From: Mogibacterium kristiansenii
Lineage (GTDB): Bacteria; Bacillota; Clostridia; Peptostreptococcales; Anaerovoracaceae
Length of the DNA: 64,000 nt
Reading direction: 5' to 3'
Assembly (NCBI RefSeq): GCF_009695905.1
Contig: NZ_VUNA01000003.1
Coordinates: forward strand, 1-64,000
This document shows, piece after piece, positions 9,001 to 15,377 of this stretch (its first letter is position 1; each line of letters starts with the position of its first letter). The translations under genes were made by a program, and so were the position numbers. The notes below the pieces were generated by a model. The model did no database searches. It was given only the letters and a program-made list of their open reading frames with translations, and was not told the origin of the DNA.

Positions 9001-9285
9001 ATGGCAGACGGCAGATGGAGCATGACGGAAAAAGAATTGAACAACACGGCCACCGGCTTCCGGGGACGAGATCACGAGAAGCTTCCGAATTACAAGAAGC
9101 ACCGGAAGGTGGATAACCGCGATGGGAATGCGCCGAAAGTCTGCGCATTCTGCGGATCCGAGAATTTGGAAGAGGGATTTGGCGGCTACGCACCGGGGTT
9201 TCAGTACAATGGCGCGTTCTGCAACGATTGCGGCGGCTCCACGGATTTTGTTTTTCAGGATGATGAGCACCGCTTCTTCAAATAA
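9001..9285 (+). CDS. Small zinc-ribbon protein, unknown function
   Basis: A 94-residue soluble protein. Residues 48-51 (CAFC) and 74-77 (CNDC) form a likely four-cysteine zinc ribbon. The N-terminal half is basic and hydrophilic (KLPNYKKHRKVDNRD). No named family was recognised. AGGAGG lies about 10 nt before the ATG, and a TATAAT box lies 90 bp upstream. It is a single-gene transcript closed by a strong terminator at 9333. Confidence 0.75.
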   Translation: MADGRWSMTEKELNNTATGFRGRDHEKLPNYKKHRKVDNRDGNAPKVCAFCGSENLEEGFGGYAPGFQYNGAFCNDCGGSTDFVFQDDEHRFFK

Positions 9286-9332
9286 GATATGATAATTCAA
9301 GTGTTGAAGGATAATCAAAAGCAAACGGAAAA

Positions 9333-9376
9333 CCGCAGAGGATGCCCGGAAATCCGGACGGCCTCTGCGGCTTTTT
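9333..9376 (+). terminator. Rho-independent terminator
   Basis: The stem CCGCAGAGG/CCTCTGCGG has an inner CCGGA/TCCGG hairpin and a following CTTTTTC. It ends the zinc-ribbon transcript and may also serve sepF, which converges on it. Confidence 0.85.
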
Positions 9377-9397
9377 CGTTATTTGTTATCTTTCTTC

Positions 9398-9991
9398 CTA
9401 TTCGTTGCGGCTTCCGTCGTAGAGGATGGTATCGCTGGTAACGCGCTTCGCGTCCTCTTCCTTCGGCGCAACACTTGGTGCTGCATGGGAAACCTCTTCC
9501 GATTTCACGATTTCCGGCTTTGCCGCTTCCGGCTCATCCTCCTGGATGTTGGCGGTTTCGTCCGGAACGACGCGGTGCATCGGAGTTTCCTTGCGGATCT
9601 GAACTTCCGGCTTCTCCACCTTCTCCACCGGCTTTTTGTCCTTGCGGCGAATTGCCACGTCGATATCCGACGGCGCAAAAATATAAGTGGTGCGGTTAAT
9701 TTTCAGAGAGCGACCGTCAATAGCGCGAGTCGCACCGGTGAGGAAGTCCACGATGCGACGGGAGAATTCCTCCTCCAGCTTCTCGGTGTTGATGATTACC
9801 ACCAGACCGTGACGGATGCATTCCACCAGCGCATTACATTCTTCCATGCGCATCGGCTCCACCACGATAACCCGTCCTCTGCCGGCTTCCGAAGAACCGC
9901 TGGTTCGAACCAGCTCATCCAGCGTATTCGGAATCGGACGATCCTCGTCCTCCATTGCAAAACCCTTCTTGATTGAATCCAAAAAACCCAT
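9398..9991 (-). CDS. sepF: Cell division protein SepF
   Basis: A 197-residue SepF-family protein, which tethers FtsZ to the membrane. Residues 1-12 (MGFLDSIKKGFA) are the amphipathic membrane-targeting helix. About 37-117 is the conserved SepF (DUF552) core with VIVVEPMRMEECNALVE and FLTGATRAIDG. The C-terminal ~75 residues are a Glu/Pro/Lys-rich low-complexity extension. In many Firmicutes sepF sits in a ylm cluster, but here it stands alone and converges on the zinc-ribbon gene. A good AGGAG precedes the ATG. Confidence 0.9.
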   Translation of the reverse strand: MGFLDSIKKGFAMEDEDRPIPNTLDELVRTSGSSEAGRGRVIVVEPMRMEECNALVECIRHGLVVIINTEKLEEEFSRRIVDFLTGATRAIDGRSLKINRTTYIFAPSDIDVAIRRKDKKPVEKVEKPEVQIRKETPMHRVVPDETANIQEDEPEAAKPEIVKSEEVSHAAPSVAPKEEDAKRVTSDTILYDGSRNE

Positions 9992-10098
9992 TTTTTTATC
10001 TCCTAACTCGTCATAATAGTTTGCATTTTCTTTGCCCTAAGTATACCATAACCCGTTCGCCGGTACTACATAATCCGAACAGGATTACTAATTTTCCT

Positions 10099-10773
10099 TT
10101 ACTCTTCACCTTTCGATGACACTCTCACCACGCGAATGCAAAGGCCCTTGTACAGGTTGATCAGCGACAGGCTCAGCAGCACCGCCGCCAAAATATCCGT
10201 GAACCAGTTCATCCCCGCAAGAACGCGCACCACCAGGCTCAGGCCAATCAACACCAACCCGGCCGTCTCCAGTTTTGCCAGGAGCTCCTTGTACTCCCGG
10301 AACAGCCGGTGCCATTCCATCATCGCCGTGCCGAACACCACGAGACAAAACACCGTCGTCATAGATGGAAAGGAATTGGACGGATGGGTCTCCCCGCGGA
10401 AGAACGCCGGCCCGCAGTTCACCGTGAACACATTAAAGAAAAAAGCAAACGGAATCATCAGCGCGTACACCGGAAACAAGCACGCGATCCCCCGCAGCGA
10501 CCGCAAGGTTCTTTTTTTGATGAGCACGCCCACCGCCAATAAAATAAAGGACGCCGCCACCACCAGCGCCACCCAGCCCAGCAGCTGCGTAAACGCATAG
10601 ATCCACGGATGGGACCGGGTGATAAAATGCACCGCCCCGTTCAGGTGGGACAGCCCCACGTTCGTCCCGTCGGCCCCGATGGCCCGCACATCCAACCTCA
10701 GAAGCAGCAGAAGCAAAAAGAATGCTCCCATATAAATTCCCGCATTTCGGTACGCCTGTTGTTTCCGATTCAT
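10099..10773 (-). CDS. PAP2-like membrane protein with degenerate active site
   Basis: A 224-residue protein with about six membrane helices and the layout of PAP2-type lipid phosphatases. The motif that is normally PSGHTTV reads PSMTTV (residues 136-141), losing the histidine. The last motif, normally R-x5-H-x3-D, reads R183...N189...D193, so its histidine is Asn. Both catalytic histidines therefore appear to be missing. By comparison with the family, phosphatase activity is doubtful and a binding or structural role is possible. It lies 9 bp downstream of the AEC transporter gene with its own AGGAG, so the two form an operon. Confidence 0.6.
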   Translation of the reverse strand: MNRKQQAYRNAGIYMGAFFLLLLLLRLDVRAIGADGTNVGLSHLNGAVHFITRSHPWIYAFTQLLGWVALVVAASFILLAVGVLIKKRTLRSLRGIACLFPVYALMIPFAFFFNVFTVNCGPAFFRGETHPSNSFPSMTTVFCLVVFGTAMMEWHRLFREYKELLAKLETAGLVLIGLSLVVRVLAGMNWFTDILAAVLLSLSLINLYKGLCIRVVRVSSKGEE

Positions 10774-10782
10774 CGTCTCTCC

Positions 10783-11706
10783 TTACTTCATGTACCACAT
10801 TGTCAAAAGCGGCATGCTTACGATGCACACCACCGTCGTCATGGCGTTAATCGCCGCCGCATATCGCTCGTCCCGGTCGTTAATCTGCGCCAGCTGTGTA
10901 ATCAGCGTTGCCGAAGGCGCCATGATGGCGAACAGGGTCACCAATAAAATCATCTCTCCGTCTTCCGCCAGCGTCCGAATCGGCGTGCATTTGAATATCA
11001 CCGCCGCGCCCAACGGCAGAATCACCATTTTCAGAGCCACCACCAGGTGCACCCGGACGTTTTGGAAAATGTTTTTCCAGTCTACATTATATAAAAGCAT
11101 TCCGATTACAATCATACTGATCGGTCCCAAAGCGGCCGAGAATCCTCCCAGGGTGTCCAGCGCCATCTTTGGCAGATGAATTTGCCCGAAAAACATGATG
11201 ATACCCACCACCACGGTGATGAGGTTGATGTTCAGAAAAACTTTCTTCCAGTTCATGTCCCGGCTGCCCTTCATCATGGACGTACAGTGGGTCCAGATAA
11301 AAATACCCTGTACGCAGGAATAGGCGCTGGCGTAAATCATGTAGTGATCCCCCAGAACGCCGGCCACCAGCGGAAGAATCAGATTCGCGCTGTTCGGGTA
11401 CATAATCGATGCTTTTTCCGTGGCATCCAAGTGGCAAATCCCGCTGATACCGTAAGTCACCGCCATGAGAATCAGCTGCGCGGCGACGGCCGCCCCCATG
11501 GCCAGCATGAATCCGTCCCGCAGTTCCGGCGTGTACTCCGCCTGATAGGATTTTAGAATGGCGCAGGGAAGCAGCACGTAAATGCACAGCAGAGACAGCA
11601 CCTTGCTGTCCTCCCCTTTCAGGATTCCCAGTTTTACCATCATAAAGCCGGCCGCCATATAGATAAAGAAAATCGTCAATTGTTTCAGTAATAATGTTGT
11701 AACCAT
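10783..11706 (-). CDS. AEC family transporter
   Basis: A 307-residue membrane protein with about ten hydrophobic segments in two halves, matching the auxin efflux carrier (AEC/MleP) family. Members move malate, other organic acids or similar anions. Recognisable parts are FFIYMAAGFMMVKLGILK, LPCAILKSYQ, YPNSANLILPLVAGVLGD and the C-terminal APSATLITQLAQ. The substrate cannot be inferred. It is first in a two-gene operon with the PAP2-like gene. Confidence 0.85.
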   Translation of the reverse strand: MVTTLLLKQLTIFFIYMAAGFMMVKLGILKGEDSKVLSLLCIYVLLPCAILKSYQAEYTPELRDGFMLAMGAAVAAQLILMAVTYGISGICHLDATEKASIMYPNSANLILPLVAGVLGDHYMIYASAYSCVQGIFIWTHCTSMMKGSRDMNWKKVFLNINLITVVVGIIMFFGQIHLPKMALDTLGGFSAALGPISMIVIGMLLYNVDWKNIFQNVRVHLVVALKMVILPLGAAVIFKCTPIRTLAEDGEMILLVTLFAIMAPSATLITQLAQINDRDERYAAAINAMTTVVCIVSMPLLTMWYMK

Positions 11707-11866
11707 TTTGCCCTTTGTAATCTCCTTTTATTCCTTAATACCCAGTTTGACTTTTATTGTACCACTTATGGACCGGGAGATTAACCCTTAATTCGTATTG
11801 TCGGAAAATCTATGCAGAAAAATTGACTCAAAATACTTTTTTGCCCGAATTTCACAGTATAGGCAC

Positions 11867-11895
11867 TTGAAACCATATTGATTTTAGGGTATTAT
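11867..11895 (+). promoter_or_regulatory. Sigma-A promoter of the HU gene
   Basis: TTGAAA (11867-11872) is 17 bp from TATTAT (11890-11895). The start would be near 11902, about 60 nt before the HU ATG. Confidence 0.75.
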
Positions 11896-11962
11896 TGATA
11901 AAGCTATTGAGATGGTTCACTTCGGAACCTCCAAAATATTAAGATTACTAAGGAGAATTGAT

Positions 11963-12238
11963 ATGAACAAGGCAGAACTGATTGCACAGATGGCAGCTAA
12001 GGCTGGACTTTCCAAGGCAGATGCTGAGAAGGCGCTGAACGCATTTACTGAAACCGTTAGTGAAACTCTTGCTTCCAAGGAAAAGGTTTCCCTGGTTGGA
12101 TTCGGAACTTTCGAAGCAAAGAACAGAGCCGCTAGAGAAGGCAGAAACCCTCAGACCGGAGAGACTGTTCAGATTCCGGCTTCTGTAGCTCCTACTTTCA
12201 AGGCAGGAAAGGCTCTGAAGGACAAGGTAAACGCTTAG
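11963..12238 (+). CDS. hup: HU family DNA-binding protein
   Basis: A 91-residue nucleoid protein of normal HU length. MNKAELIAQMAAKAGLSKADAEKAL is the HU N-terminal helix pair. VSLVGFGTFEAKNRAAREGRNPQTGE is the beta-arm signature, and the C-terminus ends in FKAGKALKDKVN. It binds and bends DNA as a dimer. The ATG at 11963 has AGGAG at the right distance; a longer open frame from 11912 has no support. It is monocistronic, with a clear promoter and terminator. Confidence 0.97.
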   Translation: MNKAELIAQMAAKAGLSKADAEKALNAFTETVSETLASKEKVSLVGFGTFEAKNRAAREGRNPQTGETVQIPASVAPTFKAGKALKDKVNA

Positions 12239-12268
12239 TTTTGGATAGGCAATAAACTTACAGTTTAT

Positions 12269-12312
12269 AAAGAGGAGAACTTGAAAACGAGTTTTCCTCT
12301 TTTTGCTTTTTT
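12269..12312 (+). terminator. Rho-independent terminator of hup
   Basis: The stem AAAGAGGAGAACT/AGTTTTCCTCTTT is followed by a T-rich stretch. The truncated regulator begins directly inside or after it. Confidence 0.85.
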
Positions 12313-12872
12313 GTAAGTTTAATTGTAAACTTATATCAAAATGGGAGAAGGGATATTCGGTCCCGGATGCGGACTTGTTATCAAAGCTTGCAGATGAATT
12401 AGATGTTTCCGTAAGCGAGCTTCTTGGCAAAGACGAGATTCCGGCAGAGGAAACAGATTCACTGTCCAATCAACTCGCACGAATTAATGAACAACTGAGC
12501 ATAAGGAACAGACGAGCAAAGCGTGTCTGGAAAGCTGCAATTGTGCTTGCTATAGTATTTTTCCTGGTAATTCCGGCCGTAACTATATTAGGCAATATGA
12601 TGTGGAGCTCAAACCTGGATGGCGCGGATACGGGTTATGCCGGACGGTTGGAATATACCTGCACCCTTGATGGCGAAGAGTATTCGTATGACATTGAATA
12701 TGACGACCACTATCACGTAACCGCCGGTGGAGGAGATTCTTTTGTGGCAGATCATACCGATGTAGAAAACTATGATGATGCACGTAAAGCGGCGGCTGCA
12801 ATTGAGGATTATTTTAGAAATCACGGAGGGACTGCAGAACAAACCGAAGCAAAGGGGTTGGAATTAGATTAA
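12303..12872 (+). pseudogene. 5'-truncated XRE-type regulator with a membrane anchor
   Basis: The reading frame starts abruptly in the middle of a helix-turn-helix: ISKWEKGYSVPDADLLSKLA is the second half of a Cro/CI-type (XRE) domain. The normal first ~25 residues (initiator and first two helices) are missing. After it come a linker, one membrane helix (about residues 76-98) and an extracytoplasmic domain of ~90 residues. No ATG or ribosome site suits this frame; the upstream bases are the hup terminator. A deletion that joined hup's 3' end to the middle of this gene is the simplest reading. It ends with its own terminator at 12903. Confidence 0.7.
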
Positions 12873-12902
12873 TCTGCAGATAAAAATAGAATCGATTAGT
12901 AA

Positions 12903-12927
12903 AACATCTCCGCGGAGGTGCTTTTTT
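12903..12927 (+). terminator. Rho-independent terminator
   Basis: ACATCTCCGCGGAGGTG is self-complementary and followed by CTTTTTT. It closes the truncated regulator gene. Confidence 0.7.
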
Positions 12928-12960
12928 AAGTGGTCGACGGAGTTTTTAACGCCGCCACTT

Positions 12961-13335
12961 TTCGCCTTCCGGGCGGCCGGCGGCCTCATTGATAACGCAA
13001 ATACTTTTATACCTTATGATGATGCCATCAATCATCTAGGTTCGGACAGTCCATACGGCGGTTATGTTGTCAGCTGGAGCAGCCCCGGTGTTAACGGGGA
13101 TCCATTGTTCATAAATATTGGAGCAGACTACCCGGATACTTCCCGGCTAACCGTTGTCATTTGGGGCGAAAACAGAGATGACACCACAGAGGATATCGTT
13201 GATTCATTGCTTGGTAAAGAAGTGGTCGCATTCGGCTCTCCCTATGAATACAATGGTGCTGCTCAAATTGAAATTATGGATCCATCTGAATTGCTTACAT
13301 ACGAAGAATTTCAGGAATTACGCGCAAATCAATAA
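12961..13335 (+). pseudogene. Gene remnant, C-terminal OB-fold-like fragment
   Basis: An open frame without a start codon runs in from GC-rich repeat-like DNA (GGGCGGCCGGCGGCC, similar to the flank of array B1). Its in-frame product includes SRLTVVIWGE and GKEVVAFGSPYEYNGAAQIEI. The second stretch has the glycine-turn and Y.G..QI pattern of OB-fold domains. The tail MDPSELLTYEEFQELRANQ is hydrophilic. The N-terminus was evidently lost, with repeat sequence at the break. The parent family is not identified. A 76-residue TTG-initiated stub from 13105 is unlikely to be a real gene. Confidence 0.5.
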
Positions 13336-13433
13336 AAGCAAATCAAACAAAATAATTCTTCGCTTGAATGCAAGTCCGGGGTCGAAGCGCGTATCTCTAA
13401 CTATATTATCTAGAGTTCGTTCGTGCAATCTCG

Positions 13434-13717
13434 TATGCCTAGAATTTCAAAGGCAGTTCACGCTTTTTGACAGAAAACACCGATTCAGCGTGAACTCAAT
13501 TCGCCGCTTTTGCAAAATTCTAATTTTGAAACGACGGATTACCACCGGCGGTTCACGCCAAAACGAGGATTTCCTCCAATGAGCGTGAACTGTTCTCAAA
13601 AGTGCGACTTGCACACAGGAAATTCCACGGCGAAACCGTGTATAACAAAAAAAGACTTCACGCTAATCAGCTAAAATTATAGAATTAGCGTGAAGTCGCT
13701 CTGAAACTCTAGGCATA
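13434..13717. mobile_element. MITE-like 284-bp element with 16-bp terminal inverted repeats
   Basis: TATGCCTAGAATTTCA (13434-13449) matches the complement of 13702-13717 at 15 of 16 positions. Inside are three hairpins with related arms: GTTCACGCT/AGCGTGAAC (13456-13495), GTTCACGC/GCGTGAAC (13551-13590) and a perfect 14-bp GACTTCACGCTAAT stem (13654-13697). No coding capacity is seen and no target duplication is obvious. It may be a non-autonomous mobile element or a divergent member of the cassette family. Confidence 0.5.
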
Positions 13718-13776
13718 TTTAATTATATCTACTTGGAAAAATCTAATTGCCAAATGAACACCTGTGGTTTTGTTTC

Positions 13777-13806
13777 GAGGAGCAAAATCTTCACATTCCC
13801 GCCGCC
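13777..13806. repeat. Fragment of a C-type cassette and its linker
   Basis: GAGGAGCAAAATCTTCACATTCCCGCCG closely matches 22001-22027, which is the right arm plus linker of a C-type cassette. No left arm is present here, so this is a remnant. Confidence 0.6.
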
Positions 13807-13858
13807 GCTTTTCGTCTTCTCAAACAGCCCCGCTCCGCCCAGCGGTCCACAGAAACAG

Positions 13859-13915
13859 AAAACGAGTGGCCCGCGCCGCATCCGGTCTCCCGGATGCGGC
13901 GCAGCCACTCGTTTC
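13859..13915 (-). terminator. Long-stem terminator of the hyp operon
   Basis: AACGAGTGGC, CGCCGCATCCGG and their complements form a stem of about 25 bp with a small loop near 13885. On the minus strand it is followed by TTTTCTGTTTC. It lies about 60 bp past the stop of the DUF5692-like gene. Confidence 0.8.
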
Positions 13916-13974
13916 TCAATTCTTCATTTCCAACGCCGCAAGTCGAACCGCAATAAATCGGCGATTGTGTCCCT

Positions 13975-15009
13975 TTAGGCCCGATTCATTGCCTCGATGT
14001 AATCCTTTGTATCCGTGAAGATTTCCTGCTTCCACGGATTCTTCTTCTGTTCCTTCGCTCTCTTTAGGATGTAAGCGAAGACGAACACGTTCACTGCAAT
14101 TGCCAGAACGGCGATAAAGCCCTGTGCCATCGGATTTGCGGTGGTCGGCATGGTGCTGCCCATGGCCGCGGAAATACCGCCCTTACCGTATACCGAGGTG
14201 ACGGTGGTGAAACGGCTGGCATCCTGGAACAGCGGGAATACCTGTGCGAACATGCACCAAAGCGCCAGGGTGTTGGCCCGGTTCTGAATCCAGCCGCCCT
14301 TGTTCCACAGCGCCGCCGCAAAAGTCGGTGCCAGCAGAAGGGCCAGGCCGCAGTACCAGGAGTGGGTCGGCAGGTTCAGGTAGGTGTACTCGAAGTTCCA
14401 TACGTCGTAGGCCAGGACATAGACCCAGATCATATCCGGCCACAGCATGTCCTGCTTGTTCTTCGAGGAGTAAATTCCCCACCAGCCGGTCATGCAGAAA
14501 ATATTGAACAGACCCGCAATTCCGTTCAGCACATTCCACCAGCCACCGTACAGCCACACGCCCTCGGAGGAAAGCCACCAGCCGCCGGCCAGGGAGCCGG
14601 CACGGATGGCAGACTCAAAGTCCGACGCCACCGCAATCAGAATGTTGATAGCCACGATGACGAAAGGAAACGCCTTAAACGCCTGGGATTTTCCCAGTTT
14701 GCCCCAATGGAATTTGAGGATCATGAAACCGATACAGCCCGCCGTTGCTGCGTACAGCTTCGCATAATGGAACCAGCTGTTCATGTGCACGTAGGTGTCG
14801 TTGTTCAGCGCCCACTCCGCACCGTTGGCCGCGCCAATGTAGATTGCAATAAAATAAATTGTCAGCGCCGCCGGGAGTGCGATGAAGCACGCGATTCCGC
14901 CCGCCTTAGAGCGCCGTGCCACCTCGTTCATCACAACCAGACCTGCAAACACCATCAGCCAACCCAGCAGCTGCCAGCCGGCCGTCTCTCCATATAGCTG
15001 AAAAAACAT
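13975..15009 (-). CDS. Multi-pass membrane protein, DUF5692-like
   Basis: A 344-residue protein with about nine to ten membrane helices and many Trp and Tyr residues (for example GWLMVFAGLVVMNEVARRSK, GGWWLSSEGVWLYGGWWNVL, DMIWVYVLAYDVWNFEYTYL). It resembles proteins annotated as DUF5692, whose function is unknown. It is last in a tightly packed operon with hypA (11-bp gap), an FeS/FAD oxidoreductase, hypB and a TetR regulator. That context suggests a role in metal handling or in a redox process at the membrane. This is inference only. Confidence 0.65.
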   Translation of the reverse strand: MFFQLYGETAGWQLLGWLMVFAGLVVMNEVARRSKAGGIACFIALPAALTIYFIAIYIGAANGAEWALNNDTYVHMNSWFHYAKLYAATAGCIGFMILKFHWGKLGKSQAFKAFPFVIVAINILIAVASDFESAIRAGSLAGGWWLSSEGVWLYGGWWNVLNGIAGLFNIFCMTGWWGIYSSKNKQDMLWPDMIWVYVLAYDVWNFEYTYLNLPTHSWYCGLALLLAPTFAAALWNKGGWIQNRANTLALWCMFAQVFPLFQDASRFTTVTSVYGKGGISAAMGSTMPTTANPMAQGFIAVLAIAVNVFVFAYILKRAKEQKKNPWKQEIFTDTKDYIEAMNRA

Positions 15010-15020
15010 ATCCGTTCCTC

Positions 15021-15365
15021 CTATTCTACTTCGATTTCCTTAATGTTAAATTCATTGCCCTGAATCAGGAAGGTATTCCCTCCTCCGCAGTAGGGACAGG
15101 TTTTTCCGTGGGCCACCGTCCCGTAGGTCTTTCCGCAATCCTCACAGAATGTCACCGCCGGAATCGTCTCCACCTCCAGCTCGCAATCCGTGAAGAGTGG
15201 TCTTTTGGCCACCGCCCACTTCCAGCAGCTGTGAAGGTAGGACTCAATCACCGTGGACACCTCCCCCAATTCCAGGGCCACTTTGTTCACCCGGGTCACA
15301 TCGTTCTCCTCTGCCACCCGTTCTACGTAATCCATGATATGAAAGGTTACGCCCAATTCATGCAT
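15021..15365 (-). CDS. hypA: Nickel metallochaperone HypA
   Basis: A 114-residue HypA. The N-terminal Met-His-Glu (nickel site) is intact, and the zinc site is Cys74, Cys77, Cys90 and Cys93 (CEDC and CPYC). HypA passes nickel, with HypB, to [NiFe] hydrogenase precursors and in some bacteria to urease. No hydrogenase subunit, hypC, hypD, hypE, hypF or urease gene lies in the window. It is co-transcribed with hypB but separated from it by a large oxidoreductase gene. Confidence 0.9.
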   Translation of the reverse strand: MHELGVTFHIMDYVERVAEENDVTRVNKVALELGEVSTVIESYLHSCWKWAVAKRPLFTDCELEVETIPAVTFCEDCGKTYGTVAHGKTCPYCGGGNTFLIQGNEFNIKEIEVE

Positions 15366-15377
15366 GTGATTTCTCCT

